The notes: generated by a model from the letters alone, not told the origin. A DNA stretch of 64,000 nucleotides from Campylobacterales bacterium (GCA_026390075.1 JAPLGP010000031.1:51310-115309), one strand, 5' to 3'. Shown: positions 54,404 through 63,547, numbered from the stretch's first letter. A program made the numbers and translations.

Positions 54404-55348
54404 TTATACTTTAAACACCAACAACTTCCCATCCACCAACTGAACAGGGTTATTAGGATTTTTTACTCTTACATCTACAACACTAACATTTTCATTCTCA
54501 AAATTTTCTATTGCTTCTCTGTCTTCAAGCGATAATGATTCATACTTCTCTTTTTTCATTAGGCAAATAAGCTGAAATGATTTTGTATTGTCGTATTGAT
54601 AAAGATAGTTGAAAATTTTAGTAGGGTTTTCTATATGCCACATGCCACGGATGCGTAAATCCGTAACTCCTAGCGGGTCAACTTTTTTTACTTTTCCAAG
54701 TTCATTGGTCTCTGTAAACTCTACATCAGGTATAGAGGAAATACCATTTGAAATGGTGTCTTTTATTCTTTCATAAATCTCTTTATCGGCACAAAAACAG
54801 TCTCCATATACAAGCCATAATGATTTTAACTGATTTGTATTTTTAGGTATATTGCCTATGGCATAAAGCATATCTTTTTGAGTCCAAGTTTCACAATTTC
54901 TACAAGCGGTCGTAATCATCGTGCTGTCTGAAAAAAGTTTTGCTTTTGGATAGGAACTGTTGAGTGCTATTGCGGTGTTATAAGATTCTAGCTTTTTAAT
55001 CTCTATGGCATCGCTGTTTCTTAAAATCAAATCTGGTGGATTATTTTTGTTTCCGCTGTAAGAGTAAACTCTTGAAAAAATTTCGAGTCTGTTTTGTTCA
55101 TTTGTTTCATTCGTAGTACCTGCAAAAGCATCTTTTATCAAGCTTTCTAAACCTTCACCCATGTTGTTTGCTCTATTGTTTCCGTTAGTCACATGGTTTA
55201 CGGTAGTTTGATAATTATTTACAATATTCACAAAAGCTTTGATTATATTAGACAACTTTCGACCCCCGTCACTTTTTAAAATTATAGCTTTTAATTTTGT
55301 ATAGTACTGTTTTTTGATGCAACAATATAAAAATATTGCATTTTGCAA
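54404..55348 (-). CDS. NgoPII-like type II restriction endonuclease
   Basis: NNPPDLILRNSDAIEIKKLES...ALNSSYPKAKLFSDS; recalled similarity to the NgoPII family; likely real start TTG at 55255. Confidence 0.85.
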   Translation of the reverse strand: MQNAIFLYCCIKKQYYTKLKAIILKSDGGRKLSNIIKAFVNIVNNYQTTVNHVTNGNNRANNMGEGLESLIKDAFAGTTNETNEQNRLEIFSRVYSYSGNKNNPPDLILRNSDAIEIKKLESYNTAIALNSSYPKAKLFSDSTMITTACRNCETWTQKDMLYAIGNIPKNTNQLKSLWLVYGDCFCADKEIYERIKDTISNGISSIPDVEFTETNELGKVKKVDPLGVTDLRIRGMWHIENPTKIFNYLYQYDNTKSFQLICLMKKEKYESLSLEDREAIENFENENVSVVDVRVKNPNNPVQLVDGKLLVFKV

Positions 55349-55360
55349 AAATTTATATTT

Positions 55361-56482
55361 TTACATCAAATTTCCATATTTATAATACGCCGCACACGCC
55401 CCTTCACTGCTGACCATACAGCTTCCAATTGGGCTAGTTGGTTTACATGCTGTACCGAAGATTTTGCATTCTGGCGGGTTTGCTTTGCCTTTGAGGATGT
55501 CTCCACAGATACAGAGTTTATGGTCGTCGATTGGCTCGTGTGGCAAAATATCTTTGTAAATCACTTCTGCATTATAGGCATCAAACTCAGCTCTTAGTTT
55601 TAAACCACTTTTTGGGATGTCGCCCAGACCTCGCCATCTAAAATTTTGTGCTTTTTCAAAATATTTTTCTATAAGCTCTTGTGCTTTGAGATTTCCCTCT
55701 CGGCTCACTGCTCTTTTGTACTCCACTTCAAGTTCGCATCTATTTTCTGCAAACTGTTTGACTAGCATGCTGATACTCTGCATCACATCCACAGGCTCAA
55801 AACCTGAGACGACAACTGGCATGTGGAAATCTCTGGGGAACTCTTCGTAAATCTTGCTTCCGCTAATGACGCTCACATGTGCAGGCCCTAAAAATGCGTT
55901 GATGTTGCACTCTTTGTCTGAGATGAGAGCCACCATCGCTTCTGGAACTGTGACATGATTGATGTGAAAAAAGATGTTTTTTATATCTTGTTTTATTACA
56001 CTATCTAAAAGTGCAGCGGTCATTGGGGTTGTGGTTTCAAAACCTATGGCAAAAAATATTATCTTGGCATGTGGATTTTCTTTTGCGATTTTGAGACAAT
56101 CAAGAGGCGAATAAACAAACCGTACATCTGCTCCCTTACTTCTTGCGTCTTGAAGGCTTCCGTTGCTTCCTGGAACTTTTATCATATCGCCAAGCGTCAC
56201 CAAAATCACATCTTGAAGCATCGCCAAAACATAGGCATGGTCGATTCGTTCTTTGGGCATGATGCAGACAGGACACCCTGGACCGTGGACAAATTTAATG
56301 TTTTTTGGGAGAAGTTGCAGGATGCCGTATTTCATAATCGTGTGCGTATGTCCACCGCAAACTTCCATGATGTTTATGGCATGTGGAAGTTTGAGAGCGT
56401 CCTCTTTGATGATTTTGGCAAACGCTTTTATTGTCTTGGCATCTCTAAAATCATCATAAAGATTTTTAAGTTCAAGTGTCAT
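55361..56482 (-). CDS. hypD: hydrogenase maturation protein HypD
   Basis: NIMEVCGGHTHTIMKYG, HGPGCPVCI, C-terminal CKIFGTACKPTSPIGSCMVSSEGACAAYY. Confidence 0.97.
   Translation of the reverse strand: MTLELKNLYDDFRDAKTIKAFAKIIKEDALKLPHAINIMEVCGGHTHTIMKYGILQLLPKNIKFVHGPGCPVCIMPKERIDHAYVLAMLQDVILVTLGDMIKVPGSNGSLQDARSKGADVRFVYSPLDCLKIAKENPHAKIIFFAIGFETTTPMTAALLDSVIKQDIKNIFFHINHVTVPEAMVALISDKECNINAFLGPAHVSVISGSKIYEEFPRDFHMPVVVSGFEPVDVMQSISMLVKQFAENRCELEVEYKRAVSREGNLKAQELIEKYFEKAQNFRWRGLGDIPKSGLKLRAEFDAYNAEVIYKDILPHEPIDDHKLCICGDILKGKANPPECKIFGTACKPTSPIGSCMVSSEGACAAYYKYGNLM
55818..55827 (+). repeat. GGCATGTGGA motif (in hypD)
   Basis: exact. Confidence 0.95.
56066..56075 (+). repeat. GGCATGTGGA motif (in hypD)
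   Basis: exact. Confidence 0.95.
56378..56387 (+). repeat. GGCATGTGGA motif (in hypD)
   Basis: exact. Confidence 0.95.
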
Positions 56483-56773
56483 TTACGCACCCCTATTTTG
56501 GCATTCATCCCCGTCCAAAATCGCCCTTTGCCTATCCTCTTCATCCATCGCTTCTATAATTTCTCGATAAGTCTCTAAACTCAAAAGTGCATCCTCTTCA
56601 TCGATTTTATTCATAATAAACCCGATGTGTAGAAGGACATAATCCCCGATTTGCACAGCATCCTCGTGCATCAAATCCAAACTTGCATCGCGTTGCACGC
56701 CCATAGTATCGACCGTTGCTATATTATTTTCTTTGTCTATTTTTATCACTTTAGAGGGTATTGAAAGGCACAT
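56483..56773 (-). CDS. hypC: hydrogenase maturation chaperone HypC
   Basis: MCLSIPSKVIKID, GDYVLLHIGF. Confidence 0.96.
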   Translation of the reverse strand: MCLSIPSKVIKIDKENNIATVDTMGVQRDASLDLMHEDAVQIGDYVLLHIGFIMNKIDEEDALLSLETYREIIEAMDEEDRQRAILDGDECQNRGA

Positions 56774-57582
56774 TATCGCATCTCCATTTTAAATTTAATC
56801 CATGAAGCCACTTTTTTCAGAGATGCTTCATCCTTAACACTCACTTCTAAAATATCTACGCTTGGTTTGAGTTTTCTCGCCATCTCTTTCTCTTTTTCCA
56901 TGTCATACTCAAAATGTGGAAGAAGATCTGTTTTTGTGAACAAAATCAAATCCGCTTGACGAAACATCACTGGATATTTAGCGATTTTATCTTCACCCTC
57001 AGGAATAGAAACTAATACTATATTTAAGTGACTTCCAACATCATAACTCGCAGGACAAACAAGGTTTCCGACATTTTCTATAAAACAGACATCCGCCGCA
57101 TCCAAGTCCATGTGATGCAGAGCTTTATGCACCATAAATGCGTCTAAATGACACGCCGAACCCGTCTGAATCTGGTGTGCCTCAATTCCACATGCCGTAA
57201 GTCTATCGGCATCTTTGCTTGTTTCTAAATCGCCCTCAATAACACAAAATTTAAAAGCATTCATTTTCGCCAAACTCTCTAAAAGTGCTGTTTTTCCGCT
57301 TCCTGGCGAACTCATAAGATTTATACACAAAACACCATGCGAGTTAAAATGTTCACGATTGTGCTCTGCTTCTTGATTGTTTTTATCTAAAATTTTTGTA
57401 ATAACTTCGATGGTTTTTTTGTCATTGAGTTGTGGATTGTCATGCAAATGTGCATGCGCTTCTTGATGTTCATGACTCGCACCGTGATGATGGTGATGTT
57501 CATCATGAGAATGAGCTTCCCCATGAGAATGACTTTTTTCGTGACTATGTCCTGTTATACTACAACCGCAATCTTTACACAT
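56773..57582 (-). CDS. hypB: hydrogenase nickel incorporation GTPase HypB
   Basis: MCKDCGCS, His-rich N-terminus, LMSSPGSGKTALLE. Confidence 0.96.
   Translation of the reverse strand: MCKDCGCSITGHSHEKSHSHGEAHSHDEHHHHHGASHEHQEAHAHLHDNPQLNDKKTIEVITKILDKNNQEAEHNREHFNSHGVLCINLMSSPGSGKTALLESLAKMNAFKFCVIEGDLETSKDADRLTACGIEAHQIQTGSACHLDAFMVHKALHHMDLDAADVCFIENVGNLVCPASYDVGSHLNIVLVSIPEGEDKIAKYPVMFRQADLILFTKTDLLPHFEYDMEKEKEMARKLKPSVDILEVSVKDEASLKKVASWIKFKMEMR
57187..57196 (-). repeat. GGCATGTGGA motif (in hypB)
   Basis: exact. Confidence 0.95.
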
Positions 57583-57602
57583 ATTGTTCGTCCTTTTTTT
57601 AT

Positions 57603-58244
57603 TTAATTGAGTAACATATTCGAGCCAACAACTACCGAAATAACACCGGCAGTTGCGAAAACTCTTCTTAAATTTTGTTTTGAATTTAACAAATTTTTAT
57701 TGATGTAGAGTATCACAACACCAAAACCTACAAATATACTCATAACCCCAAGTGTAAAAGCTAAAACCATTAAAAAATCAACACTCTGACCTTGTACAGC
57801 ACCAAGAGTGATGAGCATTCCTCGAACTCCACCTATTCCCATCAGTGCCCCGATAGTGAATGCTGAAGTTGTGTCAGTATTACTGTGTGCGTGTTCTTTT
57901 CCAAACCAAATGTGAATATGTTCTTCACCATGATGAATATGTTTTTTAAGCTGAATGCGGTCTGAGAAAACCATAAATAAAAGATACATCCCCATACTCA
58001 AGATTACTGTTGATGATATAACATCTCCATATCCTAAAATATTTTCACTTATGTTGTAACTCTCCAATATTTTTGCGAAAACAAAAAGGCTCAGACCATG
58101 CCCAATAGCAAAAAGAGTGGTAATAAGCATCGTTTTCTTTTTGTTTTTACCAATAGAAAAATCCGCTATAGCAGTTAAATGATCTGTTCCAAAAGCGTGA
58201 AGTATGCCGTACCAAAAGATGAGAGATAATCCTAAATTTTCCAT
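57603..58244 (-). CDS. nickel/cobalt transporter-like membrane protein
   Basis: GILHAFGTDHLTAIADFSIGK, His-rich loop, next to hyp operon. Confidence 0.65.
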   Translation of the reverse strand: MENLGLSLIFWYGILHAFGTDHLTAIADFSIGKNKKKTMLITTLFAIGHGLSLFVFAKILESYNISENILGYGDVISSTVILSMGMYLLFMVFSDRIQLKKHIHHGEEHIHIWFGKEHAHSNTDTTSAFTIGALMGIGGVRGMLITLGAVQGQSVDFLMVLAFTLGVMSIFVGFGVVILYINKNLLNSKQNLRRVFATAGVISVVVGSNMLLN

Positions 58245-58363
58245 TTTTGACCTCTACATAATGAATAGTTGTTCATATTCTATATCTTTATAGTAAAAGT
58301 AAGATTAATTTGTTTATTTTTTACAAAAGAATTGTATTGAATGCAAAAAAATAGCTATTGAAG

Positions 58364-58924
58364 CTAGAGCCAATAACGCGGATAATGCCTTTTTGGATTT
58401 TTTGATAAATTGTTTACAATGAGAGCGACGAGTAACATCACAAAAGCATCGAGCGCGACGGGCAGAAGAACAAAGGTATATCCCAACTCATGAATTTGAG
58501 AACTTCCTATGACAGCTATGAGTGAAGTAGCCCCGCCTGGAGGATGAAGAGTGCCTGTAAAATGCATAGCTACGATTGCCATTGAAACTGCGATAGCACT
58601 TAAAACAGAGAGGTCAAAAGATAAAAATTTATACACTGTTACACCAACGAGTGCCGATAAAATATGCCCTCCAAATACATTTCTAGGCTGAGAAAACTCA
58701 ACCTGTGGCGCACCATATATCAATACCGCTGACGCGCCAAATGAGCCAATAAGAAAAATTTTATCTACAACATTCGAATGGATACTGTCATTTAAATTTG
58801 AAATAATATAAATACCTAAAAATGCACCCAGCCACGACCAAAGGATTTTTGAAAAAGGCTTTCGCGGCGGACTTTTTTCAAGACCACGCATTCTCTTAAT
58901 ATAAATCATAAATTTCTCAAACAT
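58364..58924 (-). CDS. HPP family membrane protein
   Basis: TLHPPGGATSLIAVIG; four predicted TMs. Confidence 0.88.
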   Translation of the reverse strand: MFEKFMIYIKRMRGLEKSPPRKPFSKILWSWLGAFLGIYIISNLNDSIHSNVVDKIFLIGSFGASAVLIYGAPQVEFSQPRNVFGGHILSALVGVTVYKFLSFDLSVLSAIAVSMAIVAMHFTGTLHPPGGATSLIAVIGSSQIHELGYTFVLLPVALDAFVMLLVALIVNNLSKNPKRHYPRYWL

Positions 58925-59000
58925 ATTTGTTTTTCTCTTGTGTTGTTTTTTTCACACAGAAATAGATTTTCCTAATGGCTATTTCGACATTATATTGATG

Positions 59001-59666
59001 TTATTTTTTTCTATTACGCCCAACTACTAAATCATTCACTGTTTCTACTTGAAAACCTTGTGCTACTTTCGTTGTTTGATCTTTTGGAAGTGTTACATCA
59101 AACTCTTTTTCAATATTTGCTATAGATTGTTTAGATTTAAAACCTAACCATGTAACCTTGTCATTTAGATAACTTAATTTCACTGCATTTTTAAGGTCTG
59201 CATCAAAATTTGCTTTTGGAGAGACTAAAAGCCAATATAATTTTCCCGAAGGTGCTGTCCAAGTTTTTATATCTTTTGCAAGATTAAAATCGCTTGTTGC
59301 AACTTGTTTTGAAATAGATATGTAAAGATTATTTACTGCTTCTTTATCACTTGTTCCCGTTGTACGCGTGTAATTATCAAGCTTTTCTTTTACTTGTACT
59401 TGCATTTGTTTGGCAAGTTCTGCGCGACCGCTGTTCAGTGCAACCTCTTTCATTTTAGGTGCATTCGCTTCATTTTTCTCTGCTATGCCTATTCCAACAT
59501 ACGCATCTTGTACTTGAGGTTTACATACCCAAGATGGTGCAGAAACACCATCTTGCATACAATCACCTACTTCTTTTGTAGCTACTTTTGCATTGCTACA
59601 TCCAGACAAAGCAGCCAACAAAAGTCCAGATACAGTTAAAGAGAGAACTTCTTTTAGTTTTAGCAT
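59001..59666 (-). CDS. LPP20-family lipoprotein
   Basis: Lipobox LAALSGCSN, PSWVCKP...YVGIGIAEKNE. Confidence 0.75.
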   Translation of the reverse strand: MLKLKEVLSLTVSGLLLAALSGCSNAKVATKEVGDCMQDGVSAPSWVCKPQVQDAYVGIGIAEKNEANAPKMKEVALNSGRAELAKQMQVQVKEKLDNYTRTTGTSDKEAVNNLYISISKQVATSDFNLAKDIKTWTAPSGKLYWLLVSPKANFDADLKNAVKLSYLNDKVTWLGFKSKQSIANIEKEFDVTLPKDQTTKVAQGFQVETVNDLVVGRNRKK

Positions 59667-59752
59667 GATAAATTCCTTAAATCAAAAATAATATGAAATT
59701 ATACCCTATTCGCTTAAAAAAACAGTTAAAAAAAGAAAGTCGATAGATTTAC

Positions 59753-59781
59753 TTGACAATAAATTTTATTTTGTGTACGAT
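59753..59781 (+). promoter_or_regulatory. putative sigma-70 promoter of metY-rrf2-cysK
   Basis: TTGACA (59753-59758), 17-bp spacer, TACGAT (59776-59781). Confidence 0.55.
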
Positions 59782-59808
59782 TTTGGCATATAAAATTAAG
59801 GGGCAGAA

Positions 59809-61071
59809 ATGCATACAGATACTTTAGCACTTCATTACGGATATAATCAAGAAGGCGTTGGCTCTATGTCAGTTCCTCTCTACCAAACAACAGCGTATGA
59901 CTTTAAAACAGCCGAAACAGCTGCAAATCGCTTTGCACTTAAAGAACTTGGACCAATCTATACGAGACTAAACAATCCAACAACTGAAATACTCGAAACA
60001 AGAATTGCAGCCGTTGAAAAAGGTGCAGCAGCACTTGCAACTTCGAGTGGACAATCCGCTATATTTTATGCTGTTGTAAATTTGGCTGAAGTTGGAGACA
60101 ATATTTTAGTTGCTAAAAAAGTATATGGTGGTGCAACGACGCTCTTAACACATACACTTAAAAAATTTGGTATTACAGCAAAACTTTTTGACAGTGATCA
60201 TGCAGATGACCTAGAAGCACTCATAGATGATAAAACGAAAGCAATATTTTTTGAATCTCTCTCAAATCCACATGTCTCCATAGCTGATGTGCAAAAAATT
60301 GCAACCATTGCAAATAAACACGGCGTAGTCTCAATTTGCGATAACACAGTTGCGACACCGATACTTTTTAACCCTCTCACTAAAGGTGTAGATGTTGTTG
60401 TTCATAGTGCTAGTAAATATATTACAGGGCAAGGTCTTGCGATTGGTGGACTTATTATCGAGAGAAATGGTTTGAATGATAAGCTGATAGCAAATGTAAG
60501 ATATCCACAATTTAATGAGCCAGATGAGAGTTATCATGGTTTAGTGTATGCCGACTTGCCATTTCCTCTTTTTACTTTGCGGGCAAGACTTTCTCTCATT
60601 CGAGATATGGGTGCATGCCCTGCGCCGTTTAACTCATGGTTGTTTATTCAAGGTCTTGAGACACTGAGTGTTCGTATGGATAGACATAGTACAAATGCTT
60701 TAAAAGTTGCAGAATTCTTAGAATCACACCCAAAAGTAAAAAAAGTAAATTATCCAGGGTTAAAAAGCAGTCCTTACCACAAACAAGTGAGTGAAGATTT
60801 TAAAAATGGATATGCTTCTGGACTTTTAAGTTTTGAAGTAGAAGATTTTGAAAGTGCTAAACATGTTTTAAATGCAACAAAAATATTCTCAGTCGTTGTA
60901 AATATTGGTGATTCAAAGTCAATCATAACACACCCAGCAAGTACAACGCACATGCAAGTTCCACATGCCGATTTAGAAAAATCTGGAGTCACTTTAGGAC
61001 TTATAAGACTAAGCGTTGGACTTGAAGATGCACAAGATTTGATAGAAGATTTAGCAAAAGCTTTAGGGTAA
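59809..61071 (+). CDS. metY: O-acetylhomoserine aminocarboxypropyltransferase/sulfhydrylase
   Basis: MHTDTLALHYGYNQEGVGSMSVPLYQTTAYDF, PLP-Lys region VVHSASKYITGQG. Confidence 0.94.
   Translation: MHTDTLALHYGYNQEGVGSMSVPLYQTTAYDFKTAETAANRFALKELGPIYTRLNNPTTEILETRIAAVEKGAAALATSSGQSAIFYAVVNLAEVGDNILVAKKVYGGATTLLTHTLKKFGITAKLFDSDHADDLEALIDDKTKAIFFESLSNPHVSIADVQKIATIANKHGVVSICDNTVATPILFNPLTKGVDVVVHSASKYITGQGLAIGGLIIERNGLNDKLIANVRYPQFNEPDESYHGLVYADLPFPLFTLRARLSLIRDMGACPAPFNSWLFIQGLETLSVRMDRHSTNALKVAEFLESHPKVKKVNYPGLKSSPYHKQVSEDFKNGYASGLLSFEVEDFESAKHVLNATKIFSVVVNIGDSKSIITHPASTTHMQVPHADLEKSGVTLGLIRLSVGLEDAQDLIEDLAKALG
60960..60969 (-). repeat. GGCATGTGGA motif (in metY)
   Basis: exact. Confidence 0.95.
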
Positions 61072-61074
61072 AGA

Positions 61075-61488
61075 ATGGCTCTTGTCTCTTCGAAAGGTAT
61101 GTACGGCTTGGCAGCGATGTATGAGTTATATTTGCTCAAAAGCTCTAAGCCCGTACAAATAAAAGATATTTCTCTAGGTGCTGCCATTCCTCAGAACTAC
61201 CTTGAACAGTTATTAGGACAGCTCAAAAAAGCTGGACTACTCACGAGTGTAAGAGGTGCGTATGGTGGGTATTTATTGGCAAAAGACGCAAGAGATATCA
61301 CAATAAAAGAAATTTTTGTTGCATTAGAAGGAAATTTAAACATAGTTGACTCGGAGATGAAAAATCCTGTTTTAGCCCTATTTTATGAGGAAAAAAAGAG
61401 AGAACTTGAGTCTATCTTTGATATTGCATTATCTGATTTAGAAACCTATGAGCAAAAGATTTCAAAACAAATTAGTTATACCATTTAA
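61075..61488 (+). CDS. Rrf2 family transcriptional regulator
   Basis: KGMYGLAAMYELYL...IPQNYLEQLLGQLKKAGLLTSVRGAYGGYLLA. Confidence 0.93.
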   Translation: MALVSSKGMYGLAAMYELYLLKSSKPVQIKDISLGAAIPQNYLEQLLGQLKKAGLLTSVRGAYGGYLLAKDARDITIKEIFVALEGNLNIVDSEMKNPVLALFYEEKKRELESIFDIALSDLETYEQKISKQISYTI

Positions 61489-61500
61489 AGGAAAAGAAGT

Positions 61501-62424
61501 ATGAAATATGCAAAAAATGTTACGGATTTAATCGGGAATACTCCACTTTTAAGGTTAAAACATGTTTCAGATAGTACACAAACTACTGTTTTAGGAAAGT
61601 GTGAATTTTTAAATCCTTCACACTCTGTAAAAGATAGAATTGGCTTTCACATGATAAAAGAAGCTTTTAAGAGAGGCGACATAAATAAAGAGAGCCATAT
61701 CATAGAACCAACAAGCGGAAACACAGGAATTGGACTTGCGATGGTTTGTGCAAGTTTTGGTATAACGCTCACTCTTACGATGCCTAGTTCTATGAGCATG
61801 GAAAGAAGAAAGCTACTCAGTGCACTTGGAGCAAATCTTATTTTAACAGAACCAGCTCTTGGAATGCGTGGAGCGGTAGAAAAAGCTCTTGAATTAGCAG
61901 AGCAGACTCCAAACTCTTATGTTCCGCAACAGTTTTCAAACATGGATAATCCTGCAGCCCATAGAAAAACAACTGCACTTGAAATTCTTAAAGATACAGA
62001 TGGCAGGGTAGATATTTTTATAGCTGCAGTAGGAACAGGTGGAACGATAACTGGAATAGGAGAAGTTCTTAAACAGTATAATCCAAATGTTCAAATCATA
62101 GCAGTTGAGCCAGACTTATCTCCAGTTCTCTCAGGCGGACAAGCAGGACCTCATAAAATTCAAGGAATTGGAGCTGGATTTATTCCCGATGCCTTAAATA
62201 CTAAAATTTATGATGAAGTTTTAAAAGTAAGTTATGAAGATGCGCGAGATATGTCACGGGAACTTGCAAATAAAGAAGGCTTAATTGTGGGAATATCTAC
62301 AGGATGTAATGTATTTGCAGCAAAAGAAATTGCTTCAAGAAAAGAGAATCAAGGAAAAGTCATCGTCACTATTTTATGTGATACAGGAGAACGATACCTA
62401 AGTTCTGGACTTTATGATGAGTAA
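61501..62424 (+). CDS. cysK: cysteine synthase A
   Basis: NVTDLIGNTPLLRL, PSHSVKDRIG, EPTSGNTGIGLA. Confidence 0.96.
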   Translation: MKYAKNVTDLIGNTPLLRLKHVSDSTQTTVLGKCEFLNPSHSVKDRIGFHMIKEAFKRGDINKESHIIEPTSGNTGIGLAMVCASFGITLTLTMPSSMSMERRKLLSALGANLILTEPALGMRGAVEKALELAEQTPNSYVPQQFSNMDNPAAHRKTTALEILKDTDGRVDIFIAAVGTGGTITGIGEVLKQYNPNVQIIAVEPDLSPVLSGGQAGPHKIQGIGAGFIPDALNTKIYDEVLKVSYEDARDMSRELANKEGLIVGISTGCNVFAAKEIASRKENQGKVIVTILCDTGERYLSSGLYDE

Positions 62425-62450
62425 CTGAGCGTAAAACTCCTTGAAATTCT

Positions 62451-62533
62451 CAAAAAACAAAGTTTTTTGTAGCTTTAGGGGGTTGTAGGGACATCTTGTC
62501 CCTGCCACTAAAACGGACGCGTTCGTTTTAGTG
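62451..62533 (+). terminator. array of three consecutive hairpins downstream of cysK
   Basis: CAAAAAAC-AAA-GTTTTTTG (62451-62469); AGGGACA-TCT-TGTCCCT (62487-62503); CACTAAAACG...CGTTTTAGTG (62506-62533). Confidence 0.6.
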
Positions 62534-62543
62534 CTTAACATAA

Positions 62544-63458
62544 TTAGAACTTTATAGATAAATAAAAACTTATCTCAAACTTGCTATCTTCTGAGAGGTA
62601 GCTGTTTTTGTTATACACTGCATACGAGGGTTTTGTGGTGGTTTCATATTCGCTTTTTGGAAGCCATTCATGATACACCCAGTGTATAAATTTGAGTAAA
62701 TCTCCATGGTCTCCACTTAAGTCAAACTTTGCATAAATTCCATCAGAAATATTAAATTTTGGCAATCTGTCGCTTTTGATTTTTAAACTATTTTCCACAA
62801 CTACACATGCCACATATTGACACTCATGATGCTCTGTTATGGTTGGGTTATCATGAAAAAGAGCAATTTGCTTAAACTCCGTGATGTTGTTACTAAAAAT
62901 CCAAGTTTGAAGTTTTTGCCATGTTTGCTTGATGTCCGCACTATAACCGCTGTGCCTTATGTAGTAACTCTCAATAAGCGGCATTTTTACAATCGTTGGT
63001 TCTATATGTTCGAATGTTGCGGTAGATTGTTTGGCTTTTGGTGATTGTTCGATAATTTGTTTTGCATACTCTTTATAACCGCCATTTTTCCACTGTTTCG
63101 GTGTCATCTTAAAACGCTCTTTAAAGACACGAAGAAAAGATGTTTGAGAACTGTAACCACAGGTGTTTGCTACATCTGTAATGGTTGAATATTTATTGGT
63201 CAAAAGTAAATTTGAAGCTTTTTGAAGTCGAATAGATTTTATACTTTCGTAAATATTTTTTCCAAACACATCTTTAAAAATTCTGTGCATGTGGAATTTG
63301 CTTACACCCAAATCGCTACTCAGCTCATTGACATCAATATTTGTATCAATGTGCGTATAGATATAGTACATAATATCATTCGCAATTTGCACTCTTTTTT
63401 GCAGTGTTTCTTTTTTCATGGGTGTTATCTTAGCAAAAATAAACTGTTTTTTAAGCAA
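62544..63458 (-). CDS. AraC family regulator with GyrI-like effector domain
   Basis: DVNELSSDLGVSKFHMHRIFKDVFG, GYSSQTSFLRVFKERFKMTPKQW; C-terminal GyrI-like domain. Confidence 0.92.
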   Translation of the reverse strand: MLKKQFIFAKITPMKKETLQKRVQIANDIMYYIYTHIDTNIDVNELSSDLGVSKFHMHRIFKDVFGKNIYESIKSIRLQKASNLLLTNKYSTITDVANTCGYSSQTSFLRVFKERFKMTPKQWKNGGYKEYAKQIIEQSPKAKQSTATFEHIEPTIVKMPLIESYYIRHSGYSADIKQTWQKLQTWIFSNNITEFKQIALFHDNPTITEHHECQYVACVVVENSLKIKSDRLPKFNISDGIYAKFDLSGDHGDLLKFIHWVYHEWLPKSEYETTTKPSYAVYNKNSYLSEDSKFEISFYLSIKF

Positions 63459-63547
63459 TATCAGATAATTTAATTAGCAAAAATAGTGAAGAATTAGTTT
63501 TAAAAAAGTTATAAAATTTCATCAATTAATTAAATCGGAGATACATC

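Noticed and set aside
55343-56578. Plus-strand ORFs over hypD and hypC
   Set aside because: Antisense to well-recognised hyp genes; no domain evidence.
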